Assembly: GCA_963576735.1 (NCBI GenBank)
Contig: OY755177.1
Span: 4,216,001 to 4,280,000, forward strand
Direction of reading: 5' to 3'
DNA from: Bedellia somnulentella
Lineage: Eukaryota > Arthropoda > Insecta > Lepidoptera > Bedelliidae
Length of the DNA stretch: 64,000 nt
In this document: piece by piece, positions 1-11,231 of the stretch
Layout: the number at the start of each line of letters is the position of its first letter
How positions within the stretch are numbered: the first letter of the stretch is position 1
Made by a program: the position numbers and the translations under genes
Notes under the pieces: generated by a model
Seen by the model: the letters and a program-made list of their open reading frames with translations, nothing else
The model's database searches: none
What the model was told of the DNA's origin: nothing

Positions 1-1099
1 GCGCTATGGATTCGCACGCTCCCTCGACCGCCTCGAACCATCGGCCCTCATCGTGATCAACAGGCAGCGACCAAAGCCCACGCCAAAAGGCAACTACATC
101 TGCTTTTTCCGGTCGCTGACCCGTCGAAACCACATCGGGACGCTCCAAAGTTCTGTAGAACTTGTTCTGGTCACTCATGAAGAGACGATTCTGTTGGTAC
201 CTCTTTACCCTTTCAGAATATCGCCTAATTCGCTTACCCCAAGCAGCGATCTTCTGCTTCAGATCATCGATGCGCTCCACAAGTCTACAGGCAAACTCCG
301 GCGAGTCGTCAAAGACATTCTCACCGGGGAATGCCTCCCTGACGAAGCGCACCACCCTCGGCCTATTGTTGCCTGATCTGAAGCTGGTCAGTTTGCCGAT
401 GAGGACTCTGGCCTTTGTGATACGGTTTTCAATCCGCCTCATCCAGGCTGGCCTAGTTCTAGTCCTGGGACTAGTACTGCCAGCCTGGCGGGAGCCACCA
501 GCTCTTGTTGGCGGCATCCTGACGCCGACAAATTGACAAACTGTCATTGCGGCGCCAAAGAGAATTGAATCCGTATCCCAAAGGTCCATGCTGCTCTCTA
601 AAAATGAGGGCAGCATGTTATTGACGGCCTCAACGACATCCCGAACCTTGATGCTGAGAGGAACTCGGGGCAGCCGCGGCCTCCTTTCGAGAGGCAATTG
701 GCGATATTCCAGGATAGTCCCTTCAAGTGCGCTCCTCACCAAATCCAAATCCAGGGAGACTGTTCCCCAATCGCTTTCCGCACCACCCGTATCCGGCAGG
801 TTAACAATTAGCTCCCTCCGTACTTCCCGCTCGGGGACAGGAGGGAGAACCTGCAAGGGTGGCTCTTCGTCCAGCAGAGGAACAGCCTCGCGTCGCAATT
901 GTTCGAGTTCGGTAGTGCTAAAAAGTTCTGAGCGCTGTATGTACCGAACTCGATCCGCCAGGTTTTGTTCTGTGACGGTCAAATTGGGCTCCAGCCGCAG
1001 AAATTCGCGGTACATTGCTGCCCGATAACCCGTCCGTCCAGTTCTTGAACCCGAGGCCCTAATATAGGCCCGCATGGCATTTCTATTCATTTCGTTCAT
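1..1099 (-). CDS. Non-LTR retrotransposon ORF, N-terminal part, cut by window edge
   Basis: Reading from an ATG at 1099-1097, the frame stays open for 366 codons to position 1 with no stop, so the gene continues beyond the left edge. The N-terminal third holds a segment with RVRYIQRSELFSTTELEQLR. The C-terminal part visible here is Arg/Lys-rich and contains RRYSERVKRYQQNRLF followed by FYRTLERPD and a FWRGLW motif. This arrangement (RY..R....N..F..D...FYR.L, then a short W-rich linker) is known just upstream of the reverse transcriptase domain in R4/Dong-like and related non-LTR elements. The RT core itself is outside the window. GC content is clearly higher than in the flanks, as for the LINE at the right edge. 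The clade is a guess; that it is a retrotransposon polyprotein is fairly secure. Confidence 0.7.
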   Translation of the reverse strand, partial: MNEMNRNAMRAYIRASGSRTGRTGYRAAMYREFLRLEPNLTVTEQNLADRVRYIQRSELFSTTELEQLRREAVPLLDEEPPLQVLPPVPEREVRRELIVNLPDTGGAESDWGTVSLDLDLVRSALEGTILEYRQLPLERRPRLPRVPLSIKVRDVVEAVNNMLPSFLESSMDLWDTDSILFGAAMTVCQFVGVRMPPTRAGGSRQAGSTSPRTRTRPAWMRRIENRITKARVLIGKLTSFRSGNNRPRVVRFVREAFPGENVFDDSPEFACRLVERIDDLKQKIAAWGKRIRRYSERVKRYQQNRLFMSDQNKFYRTLERPDVVSTGQRPEKADVVAFWRGLWSLPVDHDEGRWFEAVEGACESIA

Positions 1100-1365
1100 T
1101 TCTAGGTATTAATTATTATTAATTGTTTAAACTTTCTCCTTTGGACTTTACTTAAAATACCTCGAAGTCAAAATATACAGGGAGCTGGTAGTAACACCCT
1201 GTATGTCGGGGATTATCTGATGACATTGGGCAAACCTAGGATTATCCAGTCCTTCTGCGAAGGAACTGCGTATCGGACTTTGACTATAACATATGCATAA
1301 AACTAAAAACTTAACTCAAAACTCTAACATTCAAGCGTATTCCTGTCCGCCAGTAACGTCTTCTG
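1100..1365 (-). other. Probable 5' UTR/leader of the left-edge LINE
   Basis: AT-rich sequence upstream of the ATG at 1099. It sits between the ORF and a B-SINE fragment that starts at about 1366, so the element probably begins somewhere in this stretch. No further ORF is visible. Confidence 0.35.
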
Positions 1366-1412
1366 GGAAAGCACTAATACTCCTGAACATCACGTGACCT
1401 TGTCACCTGGTC
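1366..1412 (-). repeat. SINE-B fragment
   Basis: Short match to the reverse complement of the 3' third of family B (CTAATACTCCTGAACATCACG, TGTCACCTGG). It is flanked on the left by the edge LINE, which may have inserted into this copy. Confidence 0.6.
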
Positions 1413-2190
1413 ATCCTTCGCGATACTATATTAATATATTGCAGACTTATTTGCATATGCTAATATCCAATTTCATAAACCCGCATCGATCTCATTTGTA
1501 GCATATCCTGATTTACTTAGCATATGATTCGTTCGATCTTCATACAAAACCTGAAAGGAGTTAATTTTCTTCTTATCTCTCAATAGTTAACCATTACAAT
1601 TAAAACAAATCATAATAATATGGAGTTGTTTTGAAAAAAACTAAGGTTAAATGGCTATACGATAGCGATAGGTTAAGCTGAAAATGACGTTTAATTTAAA
1701 AGTATTAAAAATGTGAATCTGAATGATGGCTGCTTCCATTTTTATTGAAACTTAATTAATTTTAAATGTAAAAGTTACAATATAAAAGGCATTTTTCGTA
1801 ATACTACGGATTTTTTGTATCTTTTATGCTTTTATGCTAAATTATTTAATAAATTTACAATATAGTCTTTTTTTGTAAATGAAACGGTAGGCTGACTGAG
1901 TGACCGACAATATACCTATACGTACACAGTCAAAAATATTGTAAAAGGGAAAATAAAATTTGCTATTTGGCTTATTGAACAGTGTAAGAATAATTTCCCC
2001 GAAATTCTCCAGGGAAGGTGATAAATGGGATATGTAACTATATCAGTAACTAAAATTTATTAATGTCAGAATTTGATTTTTTTTACAGGAGTTACTTGGC
2101 TAATGTAGGTGATCAAAAAGAAAGTAAGTCTCCAAATTCTTATGGAAAAGAGAAATAATTGTATTTTACGGTGTAAGTCAAACTGGAGGA
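1413..2190. other. No gene seen; AT-rich old DNA
   Basis: Low-complexity AT-rich sequence with no long ORF, no RNA gene and no repeat family that I can recognise. Confidence 0.5.
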
Positions 2191-2530
2191 CGTGATAGCT
2201 CTGTGGGTAGAACACCGCTTATCGTGCCGACGACTAGTGTTCTAATCCCAGGTTGGGCCTACACCAATTTGTTTTTTCTAAAGACGTATGCGTGGTAATT
2301 TATCATTGTTCTTAACGGTTAAGAAAAACATGTATTGTACATTGTCATGTGACAGTGTAATCGTACAAAAAACGGCGATGAAACTGCCCCCTATCAAGTG
2401 AGTACACTGTCCAAGCAAAACGTGGGTACTGTGTACACCAGGCAACAATGTCACGAAATGTTCAGAATTATTAGTACCTCTGCCAACCCCTTCGGGGATA
2501 TTCGGCGAAAACGTCTTTGAGTTGAGTCTG
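2191..2530 (+). mobile_element. SINE-B, near full length
   Basis: tRNA-like head: A-box-like TAGCTCTGTGGG at about 2196 and B-box-like GTTCTAATCCCA at about 2239, spaced as in a tRNA. A non-tRNA body follows (GCGTGGTAATTTATCA, CACTGTCCAAGCAAAACGTG, CACCAGGCAACAATGTCACG). The end is CCAACCCCTTCGGGGATATT then CGGCGAAAACG, a small hairpin that resembles the 3' end of LINE-G. The same order of blocks recurs at 27.7, 39.5, 56.6 and 58.6 kb, which defines the family. Confidence 0.8.
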
Positions 2531-2575
2531 TGTGATAAAGAATTTGATATGAGTTGCTTGGGTAGTATAGGTAAG

Positions 2576-4055
2576 GACTTACAAAGTGTAAAGTGTGTAA
2601 AGTAAAGTGTGTTCTCTTAACATATCTCCAACGGTGATTGACTGGTTTCGTAGTTATCTACTAGGACGACGGCAGCGTATTCGCATCGAGGAGTCTTACT
2701 CTCCCTGGTGCGAGTTAACTGCCGGTGTTCCACAAGGTGGTGTGTTGTCTCCTCTTTTATTTGCTATATTTATTAATAGTATTTCTCTTCAACTAACTTC
2801 TTCCTACCACCTTTATGCAGATGATCTTCAGATTTACACACAGGCTAATTTTGACCAATTAAATATGTCCATAAACTTGATTAATGTTGATTTGGAGCGG
2901 ATTTTGAAATGGAGTGAAGCATGTGGACTAAAAGTGAATCCAAATAAGACACAGATAATTATAGTCGGTAGTTCTCGAATTATTTCTAGGATCGACTATA
3001 AGTCACTACCGCCTATATTATTTGACGGAACATCAATTCCTATTAGCCCTACAGTTAAAAACCTAGGGATAATGATAGACAGCACCTTATCTTGGGTGCC
3101 ACAATTAGAAATGGTTAGCCGAAAGATGTTCGCTTCAGCGGGATCCCTCAGAAGGTTGCGTAATTTTCTTCCTACTGCTACTAAAACTGCGTTAGCTCAA
3201 TCACTTCTCTTGCCCCTTCTTGACTATGCTGATACTTGCTACCTTGATATAACTGAAGAGCAACTTAATAAACTTGAGCGCCTCCAAAACTTTTGCATTA
3301 GGTTTATTTTTGGATTGAGGAAATATGATCATGTATCTGTATATCGCACTCAACTGAAATGGCTTCCTATTCGTCTCCGCCGGAATGCACATACACTTTC
3401 TCTCCTTCACTCTACTTTATTCAATCCTGCCACCCCTTTCTATCTAAAAGAACGTTTTCAATTTCTCTCCTCTTCCCACGATCTTAATCTACGTTCTGAA
3501 CATAATCTTCTATTAAGCATTCCCTCCCATTCAACCAATTACTATGGCTCCTCCTTCACTGTGCAGGCTGTTCAATTGTGGAACGCACTTCCGGTAGAGA
3601 TTCGTCAGGCTAAATCCCAATCTATTTTTAAGGATATGGTAAAAAAGCACTACCTCACTGAAACGCTATAATACTGTTGCAAATTAAATTATATATATTA
3701 AGTATATAAATAAAAATATGTATCATAATATTTGTATGTAGTTTTAATTTATTGTATCATAGTATTTATATGTTTGTTAATAGTTTATTATTTTATAACT
3801 AGATTTAAGTATGACTGGATTGTTGTATTGTTTAAGCAGATTAACGCATAGTCATCAGTTTCACCATGTTGTTGTACATCTATCTCACATGACTCTAATT
3901 TATTGACCTCTCCATTCAAAGGTTGTCTGGAAGAGATCGCTTTTAGTGATAAGACCGCCAATTGTACTTTTGTTAATTCATTCTGTGTATTTGTAATTGT
4001 TTTTCCATATTTGATGTACAATAAAGAGTTTTCTATTCTATTCTATAATTCGAAG
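2576..4055 (+). mobile_element. 5'-truncated CR1-like LINE
   Basis: Begins abruptly inside the RT domain, carries one open ORF and has an AT-rich 3' UTR. It ends near 4021-4050 with AATAAAGAG and a (TTCTA)n tail. A short 3' microsatellite tail instead of poly(A) is usual for CR1/L2-type LINEs. I did not find a clear target-site duplication. Confidence 0.7.
2607..3671 (+). pseudogene. Reverse transcriptase C-terminal fragment (CR1/Jockey superfamily)
   Basis: An open frame of 354 codons; the first codon is GTG and a stop lies just upstream, so this is a 5'-truncated piece and not a complete protein. Visible RT motifs: AGVPQGGVLSPLLF at about residues 40-52, the catalytic YADD at 70-73, and LKVNPNKTQ at about 112-120. 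A LINE-type thumb/C-terminal region follows, including SLLLPLLDYADTCY and KLERLQNFCIRFIFG, and ending ...QAVQLWNALPVEIR, typical of the Jockey/CR1 superfamily. There is no RNase H or endonuclease in this fragment. The frame has no internal stops, so the insertion is not very old. The element would have supplied RT for target-primed insertion; this copy lacks the domains needed to do so alone. Confidence 0.75.
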
Positions 4056-4106
4056 AGTTGTGAAATTCAGGTAGCAGGGCAGCAGGGCAGGGTACATTAC
4101 ATGTAG

Positions 4107-4250
4107 AACCAACGGCCGACGGGGCTTGAAAGTTCTGAAGTGACAGCCATGTATCTAGCGATACAGTGTGGGTAGGAGAGAAGATGGACCAACGACTTGG
4201 TCAAGGTTGCCGATGAAGCCAACAGCAGCGCAACAATGATGACGATTAAA
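4107..4250 (+). repeat. Possible 3' relic of another LINE
   Basis: One frame reads RRWTNDLVKVAD, which resembles the RW.DDL..VA motif near the C-terminus of several RTE-like LINEs. A GATGACGATTAAA tail follows. Only ~110 bp is recognisable, so this is weak. Confidence 0.3.
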
Positions 4251-5397
4251 GGATTTGTGAATATTTTTATAACAGCGGGAATACACTAATTTACAAGGCC
4301 TGAATAGGTAATTCGACTATAACGATATTTTTGACCAATTGACATACAAAAAAGCAACAAACCACTGTTCATGAAATGAAAAAAGAAGGATTATATACTA
4401 AAATTCCACCTTTAATATCCTAAAGAAATATTAACGATTATATGAAGGGGTTACATAAATGACCAATGTGCTTGATATAATAATGGTTATAAGTTTTGAA
4501 ATTCAGTATAATGAATCGATAATTTGATATTTTGAATACAAAACAGACTAAAAAATGCGATTACAGTCACAGGCAAAATCAAATAAATAATGAATTACCA
4601 GCCAGTGTCTCATATAATAAAAGCATGATTCGCAACATTTTTTCCTTCACCTCCTAAGAGCAACTTAAAAAAATGCGAACAAACTCCAGAGAACGTGCTA
4701 TACAACAAATCCAAGTAAAAATTAAATATTCAAAGAAGTGGATCCATTTCAACATTGGATTCACAGCACGTGGCGAGAGAATCAAAATAGCCACTCTTTT
4801 CACTCACATAAAGTTACTTATCACTTTAAAAGGGCAATTTGAAAACGTAACTCGGGAGCAAGGTGTACGACATAATGCAAACCTCTGCAGTACTGCAAAT
4901 CCAATTTCTATTCAGTACTGCCTCTCGGGAATCGAATCTAGTGCCGATTGCGGCTAAGATACGACCGAGTTAAATTCGATTTTCACTTTGCCTGCATTCT
5001 TACTTGATAAATTATTGATTTTACGGAGTAGGCTATTTGATTAGAGTTCAACCAGAGGTAAGAGCAGTTTTTCTGTACAAAAATGTTGGATATTTTTTTT
5101 TCTGAAATTATATCACTGCACAATTCATAAACGCACGTTTATAAGACTGAGTCTTAATGAAAAATCTAAAATATTTTGGTTATTAAATTACTTCACAAAA
5201 CAATTTTAATTTAGTTTTTATAAAAAAACAAAATATGAAATGAAAATAAAGTCAGAAAGTAAAGATAAATTGTAAAAAGGAACAATGTAAAATAAGCTTA
5301 AAATGAAAGTTTGTTACGTACCAAGTTTAAATTTGTAATGAGATTAAACGGCTTAATTATTCGTTATAACTTATAATTAGTCATCGTGTTTAAAATT
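4251..5397. other. No gene seen; AT-rich old DNA
   Basis: No supported ORF, RNA gene or recognisable repeat. A 94-codon open frame near 4673-4957 has no recognisable motif and looks accidental. Confidence 0.5.
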
Positions 5398-5504
5398 ACA
5401 TACACACATATACTCACGGCCATAAATCCCAAAAGGGGTAGCCAGAGCTTTAGAGCTAAAAACTCCTCTGCCACAATTGGAAGTTGATGGGGACAAGATG
5501 GATG
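5398..5504 (-). repeat. Family A fragment (3' half)
   Basis: Starts with the tail complement (ACACACATATACTCACGGCC), then AAAAGGGGTAGCCAGAGC and GGAAGTTGATGGGGACAAG. The 5' half of the unit is missing. Confidence 0.75.
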
Positions 5505-5623
5505 GAATGGATGGGGTTTAAAATAACAGTGATAGTAATGATGAAAGCTAAAAACGTAATTATTTTAATAAATCTGAATTATTGTATTTAAACAAATGGG
5601 TATTTCCACTCTATAAGTAAAAA

Positions 5624-5877
5624 GCTGTGTAGTGTCGGCTTAGAATAGCACTACCCCATTTCTTCCGGTGGGTGTACGTAAGAGGCGACTAAGGATATTG
5701 GGGCTTCTAAGGGATTTTTGGGCTATGCGGTTGGAGACCCATCACCAACAACCTTTATTTCACCATCTTTTCCCCATGCAACTTCCAAAAGTGGCTGAGG
5801 AATTTCTAATTCCTTAGCTCTGGCTACCCCTTCTAGGGATTTATAGCCGTGAGTATATGTATGTATGTAAGTAAAAA
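5624..5877 (+). mobile_element. Family A, full length with TSD
   Basis: A reference copy of the family. Start: GCTGTGTAGTGTCGGC; core: GTACGTAAGAGGCGACTAAG; middle: GCGGTTGGAGACCCATCACC; then CCAAAAGTGGCTGAGGAATT. The 3' end is GGCTACCCCTTCTAGGGATT then TATAGCCGTGAGTATATG and (TATG)n. Flanks are the 10 bp duplication TAAGTAAAAA at 5614-5623 and 5878-5887. The 3' end can fold (GGCTA/TAGCC and CCCC/GGG). No protein is encoded. GGTTGGAGACC resembles a pol III B box, but a convincing A box is not evident, so the promoter is uncertain. Confidence 0.85.
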
Positions 5878-5887
5878 AGTGACCCTT

Positions 5888-7440
5888 AGTAGAATGACTT
5901 ACAAGCATGTAGTAAGTACAGCAAATAATCATTAATCACAAATGAAAAACCTTAAAAATAAAAAAAAATGGAAAAAACATAGCACGGTTATGGAATCGTC
6001 ATGTTTTGTGTAGTATCCGAAGCCGATTCGAGGTAAAATTTATAAATAAAAAATATAAAAACAATAGTTTAAATTTAAATCTACCTCACTATATATTGCT
6101 AAAATGTTAACCTTAAAGATACTAGTAGTTCTTAAATTTTAAGAGTTACAATCCTTCGTTTATTTTAATAAATACTACTGTATCCAAAAAAATCGTCATT
6201 CCTGTATATATTGTAAATTTGGAGTAAAAAGCCTTTTCCCACACAGCTGCCAAAGCTATATCACAAATTACCAAGTATATTTACCAAAGACTACAACAAA
6301 AAAAGATGTCAGACGTTCCTCTCAGCTGTGTTAAACAAGTTTGTTTATTAGTTGAAAGTCACTTGGCTGCATCACCTCCATCAACGTCGCAGACTAGTCT
6401 CCTGACTCCGAAACGGGAAGTAATTAAACTTGATACCCGACTATTATCTGTGGACTTCCCTAGCCAAGAACTTGGCCGTGTCGTGGGTATGCGAAACTTT
6501 TCTCACTGAAATTAATCCTCACTTTAATCCAACAATCTTACGAAAATCCTTTTGAAAACTTCAGAGCCAAGTTCACCTCATAAACGGCGAAGTTAAAGTA
6601 TATATTCAAATTATTATTGCATCTGAATTATAATGAACATGCTCAAAAGGTTGTTAGATGGTTGCTAAACTTAAGTTGAAGAGATTGCAGTTTTGTCAGC
6701 AATACGAGTACTTTTATGCTGATGTTTTAACTTAGCATAGCATTAAGCTTCTTAGCAAGATATGTTTAAAAAATAAATTTTCAACCCATTTACAAATGTA
6801 GACCGCTGGTTGTAAGCACTAAAATGTGTTTTGAGAGTGCGTAACAAGATTTTTAAGCAACATGATTGGCCAATACATCGATAAATGTGAATTGTTTTGT
6901 CAAATTTCACTCAAGTTTGTTTTTAGAGAAGTTATCACGTAGTTACCACTACTAATCGCCCATAAACTTACAGACCACCATTATCTTTATCTGATCAAGT
7001 TCCGAATATTTCTATAATTAAACAAAATTTTAAAATGCATTATGATGCACTTTTTTAAATAATTAAGACATAATGTTTCCTCAAAGTAATATGAGCTCAA
7101 TTAGGTATTTACGGTTGTTTCGTTCCAGGATCATTATTTGCCAACTATATATACGAACCATCACAATCACTCCCTTTCTTATTCCGACCCCGCCGGGTGA
7201 ACGATCACCCGTTTTGTAGCTAGCGATTTTGTATCTGTATTTCTAAAGGAATCCGCCTATTGTTCAATGAAGGATTTGTTACAATTATTTTCACTTTATC
7301 TTCTTAAGGACAACTATTTGCGGAGCGTATTTTTAGAAACTTTTTTTTCGGTCTACATAATACGCGTCGAATCGATAACCTACTACGTTTTTCGTCGGTT
7401 ACTTCCTTAATAAAAAGAAAACAAATACTACAAAAAAAGA
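5888..7440. other. No gene seen; AT-rich old DNA
   Basis: Nothing supported. A 67-codon frame at 6306-6509 sits in slightly less AT-rich sequence, but it has no motif and no splice context that I can defend. A small hairpin (CGGGTGA/TCACCCG) lies at 7194-7211. Confidence 0.45.
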
Positions 7441-7445
7441 TTGTG

Positions 7446-7569
7446 TTATTACTCATAAATAAAAGATGTTATTAAAGGAAAGAAAAATTTCGACACTGGC
7501 GGGGTTCGAACCCCGCCAGTGTCGAAATTTTTCTTTCCTTTAATAACATCTTTTATTTATGAGTAATAA
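7446..7569. repeat. 124 bp perfect palindrome inside a family C copy
   Basis: Positions 7446-7507 are the exact reverse complement of 7508-7569; I checked this base by base, and it stops at 7445/7570. The centre is TTCGAA within GGGGTTCGAACCCC, the tRNA B-box part of family C. The right side continues as normal C sequence (CCCCACATGAGG, to about 7615) while the left side does not, so the left arm is an inverted extra copy of the C segment next to the B box. Confidence 0.9.
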
Positions 7570-7615
7570 TCCCCACATGAGGAATTCATGTCAAAAAACA
7601 TTAAATTAAGATTGT
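7570..7615 (+). repeat. Family C continuation
   Basis: CCCCACATGAGGAATTCATG followed by TCAAAAAACATTAAATTA. The same block is present, reverse-complemented, at about 40303-40345. Confidence 0.7.
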
Positions 7616-7893
7616 GTTAACCCACGGGTAATACAAATATTTCTATTATCTTAGAAAAATATTGAAACAACAATCATAAGACACATGACAAATACAATAT
7701 AACTTATACAGTACATCAAATACCTTTAAGTCGAAAAGGCCCTGTCTCAGAATAAATTTGTAAGATTGACTCACAATACTGATTTTCAGCCAGTAATTTT
7801 ATTTATAATAATATTAGTTAAAATAAAGAGTAAAAATGTAAAATATGTTGAGGCAAGGTCTATTTTTTATCAGAAATAAATAACCTAATAATA

Positions 7894-8147
7894 GCTGTGT
7901 AGTGTCGGCTTAGAATAGCACTACCCCATTTCTTCCGGTGGGTGTACGTATGAGGCGACTAATGGTATTGGGGCTTTTAAGGGATTTTTGGGCGATGCGG
8001 TTGGAGACCTATCACCAACAACCTTTATTTTTACCATCTTTTCCCCACTATCATTTCCAAAAGTGGCTGAGGAATTTCTAATTCCTTAGCTCTGGCTACC
8101 CCTTCTAGGGATTTACAGCTGTGAGTATATGTATATGTATGTATGTA
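7894..8147 (+). mobile_element. Family A, full length
   Basis: Complete unit from GCTGTGTAGTGTCGGC to GTGAGTATATGTATATGTAT, of the TTCCGGTGGGTGTACG subtype. It differs from the 5624 copy by only a few substitutions. Confidence 0.85.
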
Positions 8148-8769
8148 TTTATTTCAACCTATTTTACTTATAATAATTTCACCTTTTTAGTATTGAAGAA
8201 ATATAAACTAGTTGAATGTTTCAGAGAGTTTCAATACATACGCAAAAACCACCAACTAAAATAGTATGTCCAAGCTCAGCCCGACTGATAGTGTCACACA
8301 ACTGTCACTCCGCTCTAATAGTTTCAACTCGAAACAACTTAACTATATGCGGAGTAAGGAGAACTTTTGTTTGTACTTGTAATTGTTTTCACGTCACTCT
8401 GATAGATACGATACTTTGATGAAACTATTCTTCTTTCTTTCTCTTCTTTCTCTTTATATTGGTAAATTTTATGGCGCACTAGGCATGCGTGTACTGTTGG
8501 AGCAAGGATAAAATAATATATCAAAAAAAAAACTTTGTGAACTATTTTAATATATTAATCGCTTAACAGCGTTATATTTTTAAAATAAAAATCATTGATT
8601 TGCGAGTAACAAGGTTCCAAGAGATTTTAAATAAAAAGATGGAACTACACAATATTTGTTTAAAATTATTGTAAATAAATAAGTTTAATTTATAACAACT
8701 ATTAGACATACATTTTATGACAGCATATTTAAACTAACAGTCTTCTAGTCTAATCTTAACTGTAAATTT
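8148..8769. other. No gene seen
   Basis: AT-rich, with no supported gene or repeat. Confidence 0.45.
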
Positions 8770-8895
8770 TTAACCAACAAGAATTATTTTACCATCTTTT
8801 CCCCATGTAACATCCAAAAGTGGCTGAAAAATTTCTAATTCCTTAGCTCTGGCTTCCCATCTAGGGATTTATAGCCGTGAGTATATGCATATATA
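8770..8895 (+). repeat. Family A fragment (3' half)
   Basis: Contains ACCATCTTTTCCCCATG, AAAAGTGGCTGA and GGGATTTATAGCCGTGAGTA. 5'-truncated, as expected of incomplete reverse transcription. Confidence 0.75.
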
Positions 8896-10281
8896 AAGTT
8901 CATATTGTTAACTTTCTAAATAACACTATTTTAGCACGAAAATCTAAACGTCAGAACTGCAGAAGCAATATTTGAACTATGTACGCTTTTAAACGTTACC
9001 ACCCTTTCATGTCAATAATCGTTCTGAAAACATGACATAACATCGAAACGAAGTGAAACCGGTAACCCAATTTTCAATAATGAATTGTGCACCAATTCCC
9101 GTATTAAAGTGGAGCTACAGCTCTTGTTTCTAGTACCGAAATGAATTTATAGTGGTGAGCGTTATTATGCGGTGTTTTCTCGTTATTTCAGTGGCGGAAC
9201 GTCCAATTTGTCGCGGTTTGTTGCACGTGGCCAGAGTTTGCCTTTTACAGATAACTGAATATGTTTTGTAGTTTTTATTACCTTGTTTAATGTGTATGTG
9301 TTTGTTCGTCTAGATTTTATTAGCTTTTATAATGAAAGACACTTAAAAGTTTACGTTCTGGGTACTATTAACGGTTGTAGCCGTTATTGTCTACTTATAC
9401 ATTGACATGGTTTACAGTACTGAAACCTCTGTGTAAGGACATTTAAAAGGTGTACTGAGCTATAAGGTATAATATCAAACCTTTCTCATAATGATGAATT
9501 AATTTAATTACCACTTATGATGAAATGTTTTATATAATGCTATGCTTTTAATAATTGATACAGAGCACCTCCTGTTTAGGATCAACAAAAACTAAGAACA
9601 CTTTATCGACAATAACAAATCGTAAAATCACATTCTGAAATGAGATTAAATCTGAAATAAAATAAAACAAATCCCAAACACGGAAAAGTAATAAAATTTT
9701 AGTAAATGCCAGCACATTTTATTAGGAAATGTACTGAATGTTGCTCCTCCACTATCTGAAATTGAGATCCATAATATTGCCAAATACAACTTTACCAAAT
9801 AACTTACTATATTTTAAATGGATGTTTGCATCTTGTTCATTCTACACGAGTTAAAACGAGAGAAAACGTACAATATGGAAATGTTTCGTTTTGTATTGAA
9901 GTATATTAAAGTTTCGAAATGTTGAATCCATTTTAGTTTTCAAAGATAGCATTTCATCTAGTCTGTTAAATTTTATTTTATGTGTTTAATTCGTGTTTAC
10001 CCAAGACTTATACTGAAATTGATACTGATACAAGATATTGATACTGAAATCACTTAAACTGGAGAAGGTTACAGTACAATATCCAAGCTTAAATTGCACG
10101 CCAATGGTTTTCATTGGGATAGGCAAACAGACTAATAAAATCTATCGCCACTCAAAAGGATCTATGGAACCTCTCGAGATTTATTTTGTTTACATGCAGT
10201 ACCACAAAGTCAATAAAATCTATAATATTATATTTTTTTACATACTGCATCTCATGCTGGCTAAAGTATAGGAAGAGATAA
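8896..10281. other. No gene seen; AT-rich old DNA
   Basis: No motif-bearing ORF and no recognised repeat. Confidence 0.45.
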
Positions 10282-10491
10282 CATACATACATACATATAC
10301 ATACATATTCTCACGCCGTTAGTTCCCATTGGGGTAGGCAGAGACTATCGATCGCCACTTTGTACGATCCTGGCAAACCTCTCCGGCTTCGTTTACATCC
10401 ATCAATCTTTTCATACATGCTCTTTTATTGTTCATACTGCGGACACCTGCCTTTTTGAGCACATTTTCTATTTGATCCAGATGTGTCCTCC
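10282..10491 (-). mobile_element. LINE-G 3' end, 5'-truncated, with TSD
   Basis: Tail complement (ACATACATACATACATATAC), then TCTCACGCCGTTAGTTCCCA and TTGGGGTAGGCAGAGAC. The antisense of the protein C-terminus follows (ACATGCTCTTTTATTGTTCA = KRACM region). Flanked by GAGATAA at 10275-10281 and 10492-10498. Confidence 0.8.
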
Positions 10492-10498
10492 GAGATAA

Positions 10499-11040
10499 GC
10501 GGTAAGATAAGCTAGCCTTCCATGTTTTTCTGTTAATTTTATAAAGTTGCTGAGTAGTTGAATATTCCCAAGTAGTATCTAGTACTTACGTACGTACTAG
10601 TCTTATTGGAACATCAAGGAATAAATACACATAATTCTCAATACTCGGCGGCACTCAGAACCGTATATACAGTGAGAGTTCGTCTGTATTTCACGGAAGC
10701 AGGTTAATACACATTTTGTTGCAGCGGTTGCTGGAATAACTCCTTGCATGTGGATTCATTGGCTAGCAAGTCGTGACGAAGTAAAGTCATTGTGGTAATT
10801 GATTTTATGGTGAATTGAAGTCATATATTCGAGAAATTCTCAAATTTCCCGACAACACTTGAAAATTGTAATACCTAAAAATTATTCTATTTAAAGAGTT
10901 CTCAACTAAAAAAAAAACAAACAAATAAACGAAAAATATAAATAAGTATTTTTATTAAAGGAAAAAGAAATATTTATTAACATTAGAATTAATTAATATA
11001 CAGTTTACTTAAAATATTGTAACTAAAAAATATACATAAT
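10499..11040. other. No gene seen
   Basis: AT-rich sequence without supported features. Confidence 0.4.
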
Positions 11041-11231
11041 AACAAGTGACTAAATACAACTTAGCCATGTGGGTTTCCTCACGATGTTATCCCTCAGCGT
11101 TAACAACTATGATAAATTATGTGATCTCTATCTTTATAAAAGACAAATTGATGTAGGCCCGACCCGGGATTTGAACACTAGTCGTGTCGGCATGATAAGC
11201 GGTGTTTTACCCACGGAGCTTTCAAGTTCTA
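11041..11231 (-). repeat. SINE-B, 5' half
   Basis: On the minus strand: A box AGCTCCGTGGGTAAAACACC, B box GTTCAAATCCCGGG, then GGGCCTACATCAATTTGTC and the AACATCGTGAGGAAACCCAC block. The 3' half is missing. Confidence 0.75.

Noticed and set aside
53..1028. Plus-strand ORFs at the left edge
   Set aside because: The minus frame is open throughout and carries LINE-like motifs; the plus-strand frames are its shadows.
4673..4957. 94-codon ORF as a small gene
   Set aside because: No motif and typical AT-rich random composition; no neighbouring support.
6306..6509. 67-codon ORF as a possible host exon
   Set aside because: It starts with ATG in a less AT-rich patch, but it has no recognisable motif, no clear splice sites and no neighbouring exon; probably chance.
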